A stretch of DNA of 33,176 bases from Clostridia bacterium (GCA_017412045.1 JAFQOX010000105.1:107120-140295); one strand, 5' to 3'; positions 14,614 to 23,860 are shown, numbered from the stretch's first letter. Translations and numbers: made by a program. Notes: generated from the letters alone by a model not told the origin.

Positions 14614-16836
14614 ATGAACCAGAATATATGTTTTAACTGCGGCGGCAATCTGATAGAGCGAAACGGCAGAACGGTTTGCGCGTATTGCGGTACGTATATG
14701 CCGAAAAATATTTCCAATGAAGAGACGATCCTCCTGACTTCGGCTTCTCAGAAGCTCCGTCTGGCGGATTTTTCCGAAGCGGAACAGGAGTTTGACGATC
14801 TCATTCGCCGACATCCGAACAATGCGTATGGCTATTGGGGACGCTTGCTCGCGAGATACGGCATCAAGTACGAGGAGGATTACGACGGAAGCCGTATTCC
14901 CACCTGCTACGCGGCGTCTATCGAGAGCGTATGCGAATCCTCGGATTACAAAAAGGCGATTGACTACGCCGACGAGGAAAACAGCGCCGTATTCCGCAGG
15001 CACGCGGCGTACATCGAGCGCGTGCGCAAGGAATGGGTGGAAAAGGCAATCAAGGAGCCGCCCTACGATATTTTCATTTCTTATAAGGACAGCGACGGCG
15101 AAAACGGCTTGGCGCGCACCGACGACAGTTTTGCCATGCAGGAGCTCTATTTTCATCTCAAAGAGAGAGGCTACCGTGTATTTTTCAGCCGTGAAAGTCT
15201 GCGTGATAAGGAAGGGGAGAAGTACGAGCCGTATATCTACAACGCGCTTTCGACGGCGAAGATCATGCTGGTTTACGGCTCCAGACCCGAATACATCCGC
15301 GCCACGTGGGTGAAAAACGAGTGGACCAGATATTTGAAGCATATGCGCGAGGGAAAGAAGAAGCAGGGCTCTCTGCTCGTCGTTTACAAAGGATTCAATC
15401 CTTCGGAATTGCCGGGAGTTCTTTCCTCCCTGCAAAGCTTCGATGCGGGAAGACAACTGTTCTCCACGCATCTTTTCTCCAGAATTGAGACGCTTCTGAA
15501 AGACAAACCCGACACTGAAGAAAACGGAGAAACGGGTTCGGAAAGCGGCACGGTCTGCCCCATCCACTATGCGGGACACAGATTCGGCGATTGGTGCGTT
15601 GTGAAAAAGGCAACCTGTACCGAAGAAGGTCTGCGTGAGCGCGTTTGTCTCTGCGGTGAGAAGAAAACCGCAATCATTCCCGTCAAGCCTCCTTCCGAAG
15701 GACTCGCGTATAAAATCGACAGTCTGAACAAGAACTGCACGATTACGGGGATCGGAATATGTGATGACTCGAATCTCGTGATCCCGGAAATCCTCGACGG
15801 ATATTGGGTGAACGGCATCGGCGGTCACGCATTCAAGGGCTGTAACAGGCTTGTAAGCGTTTTGATTCCGAACACCGTCAAGATCATTGAATATCATGCA
15901 TTCTCAAACTGTGAAGAGCTTACAGACGTGACCATTCCGGATTCCGTAACAACCATCGGATACGGCGCGTTCAATGGGTGTACGAAGCTTTCCGACGTAA
16001 GCCTCCCCGCTTCCGTCTCAAGAATCGGCTACAACGCGTTCGGCGGTGTCGGTGAGATTGCGGTATCCAAAGAAAACAAGTGCTATTTGTCTGTCGACGG
16101 AACGCTGTATGACATAAACCGCAAGGAGCTTCTTCACCATGCCGTCAATAAAAAAGAAAGGTTCTTCCGTATACCGGACGGCGTAGAGCAAATTTGCGAA
16201 AACGCGTTTCGGGGCTGTGACAGCCTGATCTGCGTTGATATTCCCTCAACCGTAACCGCAATCGGCGTCGGCGCTTTTCAGGACTGCTCCGATCTGGAAA
16301 ACGTAACCGTCCCCGATTCCGTCGTAAGCATTGAAAAGAGGGCGTTTTCCTCGTGTCATAAGCTGAAGAGAATAAGTATTCCGAGCTCCGTCAGAAAGAT
16401 TGGTGAGGGCGCGTTTTCCGATTGCAGAAATCTGGAGAGAGCGGAAATTCCCGATTCCGTCACGAGCCTTGAAAACGAGCTGTTTTTCGGTTGCTCCGTG
16501 CTTTCGGACGTCGCGATACCCGCTTCGGTTACCGACGTCAGATGCGGAGTATTCGAGAATTGCACGAGTCTTGCAGGCGTGGAATTCCCGACGTCCGTTA
16601 CGGAGATTTCCGATCGCGTTTTCGCGGGCTGCATCAGACTTTCGAGCGTGGTGGTTCCGGCGTCTGTTACGAGAATCCGCGCGCAGGCATTCCAAGGATG
16701 CGCCAGCTTGAGCACCCTCCAATATATGGGGACGAAAAAACAATGGAAAAAAATTGAATTGATGGATGGGTGGAATCGTGAAGCCTCCATTCAGTCGGTC
16801 AAATGTAAGGCCGGCGCGATCAAATTGAGCCATTGA
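14614..16836 (+). CDS. Zinc-ribbon / TIR / Cys-rich / LRR receptor-like protein
   Basis: 740 aa, multi-domain. Residues 6-25 form a CXXC-12-CXXC zinc ribbon (Cys6, 9, 22, 25). Residues 35-145 are helical, TPR-like (ADFSEAEQEFDDLIRRHPNN). Residues 151-290 are a TIR domain, with YDIFISYKDSD at strand A, RTDDSFAMQELYFHLKERGY, FFSRESLRD around the BB loop, and Glu236 in ATWVKNEW at the position of the catalytic Glu of NAD-cleaving TIRs. Residues 315-350 hold a CXXC-type module (TCTEEGLRERVCLCG). Residues 365-710 contain about 12 LRR_5 units with one non-LRR island (475-520). No signal peptide or membrane segment is seen, so it is probably cytoplasmic. The strong promoter and RBS are intact. TIR identification is firm; NADase or defence activity is inferred. 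Confidence 0.9.
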   Translation: MNQNICFNCGGNLIERNGRTVCAYCGTYMPKNISNEETILLTSASQKLRLADFSEAEQEFDDLIRRHPNNAYGYWGRLLARYGIKYEEDYDGSRIPTCYAASIESVCESSDYKKAIDYADEENSAVFRRHAAYIERVRKEWVEKAIKEPPYDIFISYKDSDGENGLARTDDSFAMQELYFHLKERGYRVFFSRESLRDKEGEKYEPYIYNALSTAKIMLVYGSRPEYIRATWVKNEWTRYLKHMREGKKKQGSLLVVYKGFNPSELPGVLSSLQSFDAGRQLFSTHLFSRIETLLKDKPDTEENGETGSESGTVCPIHYAGHRFGDWCVVKKATCTEEGLRERVCLCGEKKTAIIPVKPPSEGLAYKIDSLNKNCTITGIGICDDSNLVIPEILDGYWVNGIGGHAFKGCNRLVSVLIPNTVKIIEYHAFSNCEELTDVTIPDSVTTIGYGAFNGCTKLSDVSLPASVSRIGYNAFGGVGEIAVSKENKCYLSVDGTLYDINRKELLHHAVNKKERFFRIPDGVEQICENAFRGCDSLICVDIPSTVTAIGVGAFQDCSDLENVTVPDSVVSIEKRAFSSCHKLKRISIPSSVRKIGEGAFSDCRNLERAEIPDSVTSLENELFFGCSVLSDVAIPASVTDVRCGVFENCTSLAGVEFPTSVTEISDRVFAGCIRLSSVVVPASVTRIRAQAFQGCASLSTLQYMGTKKQWKKIELMDGWNREASIQSVKCKAGAIKLSH

Positions 16837-16960
16837 CCATGGCGCACGGCATCGGAGCCGAAGGCTTTCGTTTTTCACGCCCCCTTTTTGCGATTCTTTG
16901 CGTTGCAAGCCCGCGCACGGCATGCTATATGGACAATCATCAATTGAAACGGAGGATATT

Positions 16961-19819
16961 ATGAATATAAATGATTTTGATATTGATAACGGCGTATTGA
17001 AACAGTATAGCGGAAAGGGCGGTGACGTGATCGTTCCCGAAGGAGTAACGAGTATTGGAGACAATGCTTTCCGCAACTGCCACGACCTCACGAGCGTAAC
17101 CGTCCCCCTCGGCGTAACTGCGATCGGTAACAACGCATTTGAATATTGTACGTCTCTTTCCCGCGTCTCACTTCCCGACAGTATCACGCATATCGGATCA
17201 CAGGCGTTTCAATATTGCTTTGAACTGAATGAAATAGAGATTCCAACCGGCGTCAATCGCATTGATTACGGCACATTCCGCTCTTGCAGAGGATTGACGA
17301 GCATCCCCATTCCCCGGGGAGTAACCGTTATTGGCAAGAACGCATTTCAAAATTGTTCCGCTCTGACGAGCGTGAATGTCCCGGACGGCGTAACGTCTAT
17401 CGGATGGAATGCATTTTACGACTGTAAATCCTTGAAAAGCGTAACGGTTCCCGCAAGCGTGACGACGGTTGCGCTCGGTGCTTTTGATATTGATTTGTTC
17501 GGTTCTTTGCAGGAATTCCGATACCTCGGAACGGCGGCGCAGTGGTGCGGCGTTTCGCTCGCAAGAGCAATCAAAGCCGATTCCTTCTATTTCGGTAACC
17601 AAAAGGCAGAGGGCGAGCTCGTGATTCCCGACGGCGTAACGAGCATCGGAAATTTTACGTTTTACGGATTCAAGGATCTGACGGCCGTGAGCATTCCGCA
17701 AAGCGTGACGTCCATCGGAGAAAAAGCGTTTTGCGATTGTGAACGCCTGGCACGCTTTACGATACCGACAGGCGCGGCAATGCTGAATAAAGACGTTTTC
17801 GGAGATGAGCTTCCGATCGCACTGGCATCCTCTGCGGACTCTTTTTTCCGAAATATGACCGATCCCGCCGTCAAGCAATATTTGCTTCGCGAGTCTGTCT
17901 GGAATGCGCTCGACGTTTCTGTGCGCACAGCGATATTTACGGAAAAACAGAGCAAGCTCAAGCCTGCATCGTTTACGGCAACGGCGGGAAACGATGCCGC
18001 GCTCGGAGAAAGCCTCCTCGCTCTTCTCGACGGCAATCCATCTGCCTCGGAATGTAACGCGGTCGCGGCATATATGAAAATCGCCTTGAATCACGTTCCC
18101 GACAAGTTGTTGCAGGATATTTACGGAAAGTTGAAAACGGTAAAAACCGCCAAAAAGGCTTTGGGAACGATCGAAAAAAATACAGAGCTCTTCAATCGTT
18201 GTCAGATCTCGGAGAATTCTCAAAAGGAATTGCCGCCCATCGAACGGAAGCTCGCTGAAATTCTGAAAAACGAGAAGATCTCCTCTGAGGATTTGGAGAA
18301 AAGGCTGAAGCTTTACTATTCGCTTACGCCGAAATCCTTCCCGACCGTATTTTGCAAGGATCAGAGTCCTGCGCCCACCACGGCGATCGCATGGCTTCTG
18401 ACGGCGCACGAATCCATAAAAAGAGAAGACGTTTTCGCGGATCATCCGACACCCGGTATTCGTCCGGAGGCAAAGACGTTGCTGGAGGAACTGGATCCGC
18501 AAAGTATGCAGACGGCGCTCATGCGTCTGGCGGACGAGAATCTTGGCTTAATGGGAAGAAGCAAAAAAATGTTTCTGGCGTATCCGATCTGCCGTTACGC
18601 CGATGCGCAAACGATGCGCGAGCTTCTGTCCCGCGCGCCCCGCTGGTCATCCTCGACCTCCGGCAACGACGCGCCCGCGCTGTATACGTTCCGCTTGGCG
18701 TGTCTGTACAGTGAGGAGCACGCGGTTTCCTTCTTTGCCGACAGATTCCACGATCTTGCGCGATACGCCCGTATCCGCGGCACAACCGAGGACGAGATCC
18801 GTGACTGCTATCTGTCCGACTCGGGACTTTCGCCCGACGGTACGAAGGAATACGATCTCGGAAACCAAACGGTGACCGTACGTCTGAAAAAGGATCTTTC
18901 CTTCACTGTAGAACAGAGTAATGGCAAACAGACGAAATCCTTGCCGAAAAAAGGCGCGGATCCCGCGCTTTACGAGACTGCAAACGCAGATTTTTCGACT
19001 ATGAAAAAGAACGTGGGAAAGATCGTGAAAAACCGCATCGCGAACCTGTTTTCTCAGTTTCTCGATCATCACGTCAGAAGCGCACAGGCATGGCGCGCCG
19101 CTTATCTGGAAAATCCTCTGCTTCGCGCCGTCGCATCGACGCTCGTATGGTCGCAGGGGAAGCGCACGTTCACCGTTTGCGAGCGGGAGCTTGTAAACGC
19201 TGACGGCACGCCGTACGCGCTCACCGAATGCGGCGATATTTCCCTCGCGCATCCGATGGAAATGACGTCTGATGAGGTTGTCGCGTGGCAAAAATATTTC
19301 ACCTCCCGCGCCATCAAGCAGCCGTTTATGCAGATATGGGAGCCCGTTATCCCTGCGGATTCGATCGCAAAGGACCGCTATCGTGGCTGTATGATTCCGT
19401 ATTACCGTTTCCTCAATCAGGGAAAGCACGGTATCTTTGTTCAGGATTATGATTACCACGATATGATCGTCATCTCCTTTGCCGACTGCAAGGCTGACGT
19501 GAAGTGGATCGACCAAACGTATCACATGGTCACGCCGGATGACAGATTTGAAATTGAATCCTTCGAGCCCTCGCCGTACAGCCGACGCTCCAACCATATC
19601 GCCGCTTATCTTGACCGCATTACGGTTTACGGCAGAATCCTGAACGACGACGTCAGCGTACGGGAAAATCTGGAGACCTTCACACTTGCGCAGATCATGG
19701 ATTTTATCGGACTTGCCTCGGAAAACAACTGTGTGAACGTCACCGCCATGCTGATGGCGTATAAAAACGAGCATTTCAGCGATTTTGATCCGATGGATGA
19801 ATTCGTGCTGGACGATTGA
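16961..19819 (+). CDS. LRR_5 / DUF4132 protein
   Basis: 952 aa. Residues 8-275 carry about eight LRR_5 units (first unit GGDVIVPEGVTSIGDNAF) with a short island ending in a YLGTAAQWCGV motif near 190. Residues 290-560 are helical and HEAT-like. Residues 560-880 match DUF4132, the domain of E. coli YehI/MolR-type proteins of unknown function, for example YDLGNQTVTVRLKKDLSFTV, AIKQPFMQIWEPVI and RYRGCMIPYYRF. The C-terminal 45 residues (IMDFIGLASENN to LMAYKNEHFSD) match a segment of the LRR protein at 10624. Start ATG 16961 has GGAGG eight bases upstream; an in-frame ATG at 16898 lacks one. It lies 124 bp after the TIR gene in the same direction and ends before a strong terminator. Confidence 0.85.
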   Translation: MNINDFDIDNGVLKQYSGKGGDVIVPEGVTSIGDNAFRNCHDLTSVTVPLGVTAIGNNAFEYCTSLSRVSLPDSITHIGSQAFQYCFELNEIEIPTGVNRIDYGTFRSCRGLTSIPIPRGVTVIGKNAFQNCSALTSVNVPDGVTSIGWNAFYDCKSLKSVTVPASVTTVALGAFDIDLFGSLQEFRYLGTAAQWCGVSLARAIKADSFYFGNQKAEGELVIPDGVTSIGNFTFYGFKDLTAVSIPQSVTSIGEKAFCDCERLARFTIPTGAAMLNKDVFGDELPIALASSADSFFRNMTDPAVKQYLLRESVWNALDVSVRTAIFTEKQSKLKPASFTATAGNDAALGESLLALLDGNPSASECNAVAAYMKIALNHVPDKLLQDIYGKLKTVKTAKKALGTIEKNTELFNRCQISENSQKELPPIERKLAEILKNEKISSEDLEKRLKLYYSLTPKSFPTVFCKDQSPAPTTAIAWLLTAHESIKREDVFADHPTPGIRPEAKTLLEELDPQSMQTALMRLADENLGLMGRSKKMFLAYPICRYADAQTMRELLSRAPRWSSSTSGNDAPALYTFRLACLYSEEHAVSFFADRFHDLARYARIRGTTEDEIRDCYLSDSGLSPDGTKEYDLGNQTVTVRLKKDLSFTVEQSNGKQTKSLPKKGADPALYETANADFSTMKKNVGKIVKNRIANLFSQFLDHHVRSAQAWRAAYLENPLLRAVASTLVWSQGKRTFTVCERELVNADGTPYALTECGDISLAHPMEMTSDEVVAWQKYFTSRAIKQPFMQIWEPVIPADSIAKDRYRGCMIPYYRFLNQGKHGIFVQDYDYHDMIVISFADCKADVKWIDQTYHMVTPDDRFEIESFEPSPYSRRSNHIAAYLDRITVYGRILNDDVSVRENLETFTLAQIMDFIGLASENNCVNVTAMLMAYKNEHFSDFDPMDEFVLDD

Positions 19820-19861
19820 ATTTGTTCATGACGATCACGTTCAACGAAAAGAGAAAAAAAG

Positions 19862-19892
19862 AGCGCCTGCAATTTGCAAGCGCTTTTTTTTT
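19862..19892 (+). terminator. Rho-independent terminator after the LRR/DUF4132 gene
   Basis: AGCGC (19862-19866) pairs with GCGCT (19880-19884) around an inner TGCAA/TTGCA pairing, followed by a run of nine T (19884-19892). It closes the 14552-19892 transcription unit. Confidence 0.88.
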
Positions 19893-19955
19893 GACCGATA
19901 AAAATCGGAATGATCAATAAAAGCGAATTTTTTCTCTATTCAAAAAAGATTTCCG

Positions 19956-21476
19956 TTACAGGCCCGGAATCTCCTTGACTGCAAAATCCGTTACGGCGAT
20001 CTCTCCGTTTTCTGTGAAGATGCCCCAATACGTACCCGTAAAGGTCATAGTATGCGTGATCTCGGTGCAGAGCAGAGACGTTCTTCCTCGCCCAAGCTCG
20101 ACGAATTCGCCTCCCGCTTCGTAATAGAAGGTATACCATTCGGCATCGCTTGCCGTTTTCAGTCGGATCGAGCCGCGGTAGTCGATCGGATGGCGCGCGA
20201 CGACGGCTTCTATATCCGCCACGCGCTTACGCAGACATACGGAATGCTTGCCGTCCGCTTCCTTCGTGATCAGCATATCGTAGTGGTAATCGTTGTTGTA
20301 GAAGGCGGTCATGCCCGCGCATTGACCGACGCGCAACGCTCCTTCAAGACGCGCTTCCGTTTCCATACGGAACGCCTGCTGACGCACGGCGATCATGGTC
20401 GGATTGCCGCGAGGCGTGGAAAGACCGTCTTCGCCTCCGATCAGCATAACGCGCCCTTTCTCCGGTCGGTAGCATTCGCGCTTCGGATTGCGGACGAAGT
20501 TCCATCGCAAATGTAAACTCTCACTCTCGAACCGGTCCTCGAAATCAAGGCTGACGGGGACCGGTATCGGACCGGGAAGCGGACCTTCCATTTCGATGTC
20601 GATCACGCCGTGATTTCCCACCGTCGGCCATCCGTCTGCACTCCATACGAGGGGAGAGAGACAGCTTTCCCGTCCGAGATGGTGAAGCCAGACCTTCGGG
20701 ATCGGACGGATCGCCAGGCACACGAGCCACCAGTTTCCGTTCAGATCCTCCACGAGGTCTGCGTGCCCCGTCGCCTGGAGTGAATTTTCGGACGCATCCC
20801 GGTGCGTCAGGATCGGATTGCGCGGACACGGCTCGTAGGGACCGTAAATATTCTTTGCGCGCTGGATCGTTACCATATGACCGTATTCCGTTCCGCCCTC
20901 GGCAAGCATCAGATAATACCAGCCGTCCTTTTTGTAAATATGGGGCGCTTCCGCGCATCGTCCGCCGCAACCGTTCGTGAGACGGCGCGATTCCGTTTGC
21001 ATCTCACCCGTAAAAGGGTCGATCTCGCAGAGAAAGATACCGCAGCCGTCCTCGCGGTTGACCGAGCCGTTGGAAACGAAATAGCACGTTCCGTCGTCGT
21101 CCCAGAAAAGGGAAGGATCAATACCGCCCTGCTTGACCCACGCGGGTTCGCTCCATTTTCCGCGGATATCGTCGGTGTGAACGATAAAATTACCGCCGCG
21201 GGTGACGTTCGTGGTCGTCATAAAAAAGAAGCCGTCGTGATAACGGATCGTCGGCGCGTAGATACCGCTGGAGGGCTTTCCTCGCTTCAGCGAAAGCTGA
21301 CTGTCCTCCGTCAGACAGTAGTTGATCAGCTCCCAGTTGATCAGGTTCTTGCTGTGATAGATCGGTACACCTGGGAAAAATTCAAACGTGGACGTCACGA
21401 GATAAAAGTCATCACCCACACGGCAGATGCTCGGATCCGGATGAAATCCCGGAAGAATCGGATTTTTATATTTCAT
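19956..21476 (-). CDS. GH43 glycoside hydrolase (beta-xylosidase / arabinofuranosidase type)
   Basis: 506 aa. Residues 1-300 are the five-bladed GH43 catalytic domain: Asp14 in GFHPDPS (base), Asp120 in GGIDPSLF (pKa modulator) and Glu176 in CAEAPHIYKKDGWYY (acid); an ATGHADLV segment supplies the usual active-site His. Residues 320-506 form the beta-sandwich C-terminal domain seen in GH43 beta-xylosidases, ending LGRGRTSLLCTEITHTMTFT. There is no signal peptide, so it probably acts on imported xylo- or arabino-oligosaccharides. AAGGATGG precedes the ATG at 21476. It is the third gene of a minus-strand run with the 168-aa protein (30-bp gap) and pepF. Exact substrate unknown. Confidence 0.92.
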   Translation of the reverse strand: MKYKNPILPGFHPDPSICRVGDDFYLVTSTFEFFPGVPIYHSKNLINWELINYCLTEDSQLSLKRGKPSSGIYAPTIRYHDGFFFMTTTNVTRGGNFIVHTDDIRGKWSEPAWVKQGGIDPSLFWDDDGTCYFVSNGSVNREDGCGIFLCEIDPFTGEMQTESRRLTNGCGGRCAEAPHIYKKDGWYYLMLAEGGTEYGHMVTIQRAKNIYGPYEPCPRNPILTHRDASENSLQATGHADLVEDLNGNWWLVCLAIRPIPKVWLHHLGRESCLSPLVWSADGWPTVGNHGVIDIEMEGPLPGPIPVPVSLDFEDRFESESLHLRWNFVRNPKRECYRPEKGRVMLIGGEDGLSTPRGNPTMIAVRQQAFRMETEARLEGALRVGQCAGMTAFYNNDYHYDMLITKEADGKHSVCLRKRVADIEAVVARHPIDYRGSIRLKTASDAEWYTFYYEAGGEFVELGRGRTSLLCTEITHTMTFTGTYWGIFTENGEIAVTDFAVKEIPGL

Positions 21477-21506
21477 TTGTCATACCATCCTTGATTTTGA
21501 TAGGAA

Positions 21507-22013
21507 TTAACGCAGGTAGTAGCCTGTCGTACCGATACCAAAGGTTGCCCAACGCTCGGCTCTGCGCATTTCGTATTGGATCTCGCCGTCGGACATCGGA
21601 TTGCCAAAGATTTCGGCTTCGCGGATCATTTCGCGGATCTCCTCCGGAACGGCTTCGCGGTAAATACCGATGCCGATGTTCCGAAACTGATACGCATGAC
21701 CGCCCTCCGTATCGCCGATCGGTCCGCCGTTTCGTTCTTTCAGAATTGCAAAAAGCGCGTCCGCATGGGAATCAAAGACGGAAACGCCGTAGACCGTGGG
21801 GCGCAATTCTCCATCTGCGCCGGCAAGAAACTCAATAAAATCAATCTTGCCGTCCGTATAATCAACAGCCATCTCGCCGCCGTAATAATAATGGCGATTT
21901 CCGATGCGTTCTCCTTTGCCGATCGCGGCTTCCGCGGCGCTTTGCTCCATGCCCAATTCAATGGAGACGCCGTCAATCAAGACTCGCTCCAGAGGATATA
22001 TTTCAATCTTCAT
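21507..22013 (-). CDS. Conserved hypothetical protein
   Basis: 168 aa, soluble and acidic with no signal peptide. It begins MKIEIYPLERVLIDGVSIEL, has a HYYYGGEMAVDY strand pair and a DGKIDFIEFLAG turn, and ends EMRRAERWATFGIGTTGYY. I recognise this pattern from small proteins of unknown function in Firmicutes, but I cannot name a domain. It starts 16 bp after the pepF stop and ends 30 bp before the GH43 gene, so it is likely cotranscribed with both. No catalytic residues can be pointed to. Confidence 0.75.
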   Translation of the reverse strand: MKIEIYPLERVLIDGVSIELGMEQSAAEAAIGKGERIGNRHYYYGGEMAVDYTDGKIDFIEFLAGADGELRPTVYGVSVFDSHADALFAILKERNGGPIGDTEGGHAYQFRNIGIGIYREAVPEEIREMIREAEIFGNPMSDGEIQYEMRRAERWATFGIGTTGYYLR

Positions 22014-22029
22014 ACGTATTCTCCATTCA

Positions 22030-23790
22030 TTATACGCTTGTTTCTCGGATGAAAAGATCGATCTGCTCCGTCACGGTGGCAAGGCTCTTGCGCCAGAAGT
22101 CGGGCTCCGTCAGATCGATGCCGGCAATTCGGGCGACGTTTTCCACGGTGTCCACGGTCGTTGCTTTAAGAAGCGCGCGGTATTTCGGCAGAAAGGCTTC
22201 GCCCTCCTCCAGATATCTGGCGTAAAGACCGCGGGAGAAAAGACCGCCAAAGGCGTACGGGAAATTATAGTAGCTGAGTCCCGCGCGGTAATAATGGCTC
22301 TTACAGCACCACATATAGGGGTGCAGATACGCGGGATCCAATCCGTCGCCGAAGGCTTCCTTCTGCGCGCGGATCATGATCTGCTCCAGATCGTCCGCAA
22401 AAAGGAAGGTGTTTCTTCTGCGTCGGAAAACCTCGTCCTCAAAAAGGAAGCGGGAATAAATGTCGATGATGATCTGCGTCATATCCTGGATCTGGGTTTC
22501 GATCAAGCGTATCTTTTCTTCTCCCTCTGCGTTTTCGATGGCGTGATTGACGATGATCAGCTCATTGAAATTGGAGGCGGTCTCTGCGACGGGCATCGTG
22601 TAGCCCGTGTTCAGCGGGCGGTGACCCTCGATCTGCTTGCCGTGATAAGCGTGTCCCAGCTCGTGCGCCAGCGTGGTGATCGAGCCGAAGGTTCCCGTAA
22701 AATTCGTCAGAATGCGGCTTTGCTTCATAAAGGGAAGATTGGAGCAGAACGCGCCGCCGACCTTTCCCTTTCTCGGATAAAAGTCGATCCATTCCTCTCG
22801 GAACGCCGTATCTACCATTTCGGCGAGATCGGGCGCGAAGGAGGAAAAATGCTCAACGAGATAAGCGTGCGCTTCCTCGGCGGTATAGTTTTTTCCGTCC
22901 GCCTTTCCCATCGGTGCAAGGAGCTCATACCAGGGAAGCCCGTTCCGATAACCGAGAAGCTTTGCTTTATGGCGCAGATATGCGTGAAATTTCGGAAACG
23001 CCTCGCGCATGGCGGCGAACATCGCGTCCAGCGTCTCTTTTTTCATGCGGGATTGGTTGAGCGTCATATCGAGCGGACTTTCGTAGCCGCGAAGCTCGGC
23101 TTCGGTATTGACCTGCGCTTTAATGCTGTTCAGCGCAAACGCAATGGAATCGCGGATCTTTCCGTAGCAGGCAAGCTCCGCTTCGTAAGCGGCTTTCCTC
23201 TCCGCGGCATCGTCGCTTTCGGCAAGTCCCCGCACGGCGGAAAGAGAAGTCTTTTCACCCTTGTAATCGACCGTGACGTTTGCGGTCAGATAAGCGAAAA
23301 GATCGCCCCACGCCCGTCCGCCGGAAAGATTCATTCGCGCGAAAACGTCCTCGGCTTCATCGGAAAGCCGATGGGAAGCATTGCTTTGTATCTGTGAGAA
23401 ATGGAAGCGGTACGCCTCCAGCATTTCATCTCCTGCGATGACGGATTCCGGATCCGCGAGAGCGCCGATGAATTTACGGAAGATCACAGATTCCTTCGTT
23501 TTGCTTGCCATCATGTTTTGAAGGCGTGTGGAATATCGTGCACCATCGGGGTCGGGGCTGTGCGCCGAACGGCGAAGATTGAAATAACTGCCGAGCTTCC
23601 GCGCGAGAACTGACATTTCTTCCTCAACGGCAACCGTTCGCTTCAGCGATTCCCGCGCGTTTGCGGGAGAGAGCGCCGCGACTGCCGCTTTGAATTGAGC
23701 GATCAGCTCTTCCAGCCGCGCCATATCGTTTTCCAGTGCGGGATCGTCCGTACCGGAATAAAAATCTTGTAACGACCATTCTTGATACAT
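22030..23790 (-). CDS. pepF: Oligoendopeptidase F (M3 family metallopeptidase)
   Basis: 586 aa from ATG 23790. Cytoplasmic zinc peptidase that hydrolyses oligopeptides. The zinc motif HELGH is at 376-380 (LAHELGHAYHGKQ), and the third ligand Glu lies in the following VAETASNFNEL helix. The N-terminal WSLQDFYSG opening and the C-terminal KSHYYRAGLSYYNFPYAFG segment are typical of M3B enzymes. An upstream in-frame ATG at 23814 gives eight extra residues, but the family usually starts near this one. A good promoter sits 42 bp upstream. First gene of a three-gene minus-strand unit. Confidence 0.93.
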   Translation of the reverse strand: MYQEWSLQDFYSGTDDPALENDMARLEELIAQFKAAVAALSPANARESLKRTVAVEEEMSVLARKLGSYFNLRRSAHSPDPDGARYSTRLQNMMASKTKESVIFRKFIGALADPESVIAGDEMLEAYRFHFSQIQSNASHRLSDEAEDVFARMNLSGGRAWGDLFAYLTANVTVDYKGEKTSLSAVRGLAESDDAAERKAAYEAELACYGKIRDSIAFALNSIKAQVNTEAELRGYESPLDMTLNQSRMKKETLDAMFAAMREAFPKFHAYLRHKAKLLGYRNGLPWYELLAPMGKADGKNYTAEEAHAYLVEHFSSFAPDLAEMVDTAFREEWIDFYPRKGKVGGAFCSNLPFMKQSRILTNFTGTFGSITTLAHELGHAYHGKQIEGHRPLNTGYTMPVAETASNFNELIIVNHAIENAEGEEKIRLIETQIQDMTQIIIDIYSRFLFEDEVFRRRRNTFLFADDLEQIMIRAQKEAFGDGLDPAYLHPYMWCCKSHYYRAGLSYYNFPYAFGGLFSRGLYARYLEEGEAFLPKYRALLKATTVDTVENVARIAGIDLTEPDFWRKSLATVTEQIDLFIRETSV

Positions 23791-23831
23791 AAAAAGGACC
23801 TGCCTTTCTTTCATTTTGAGGTGATGTGACT

Positions 23832-23860
23832 ATTTTATCACAGGAAGCGGAAAAAGACAA
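23832..23860 (-). promoter_or_regulatory. Sigma-A promoter of pepF unit
   Basis: On the minus strand: TTGTCT (23860-23855), a 17-bp spacer and TAAAAT (23837-23832). The spacing is exact and the hexamers match at 4/6 and 5/6. Confidence 0.65.

Noticed and set aside
14584..15897. 437-aa minus-strand open frame opposite the TIR domain
   Set aside because: The plus-strand TIR/LRR protein explains the region; the antisense frame has no motif or ribosome binding site.
17198..18502. 434-aa minus-strand open frame opposite the LRR/DUF4132 gene
   Set aside because: Shadow frame of the LRR coding sequence.
21904..23397. 497-aa plus-strand open frame across pepF
   Set aside because: Antisense to pepF with its HELGH motif; no domain or start signal.
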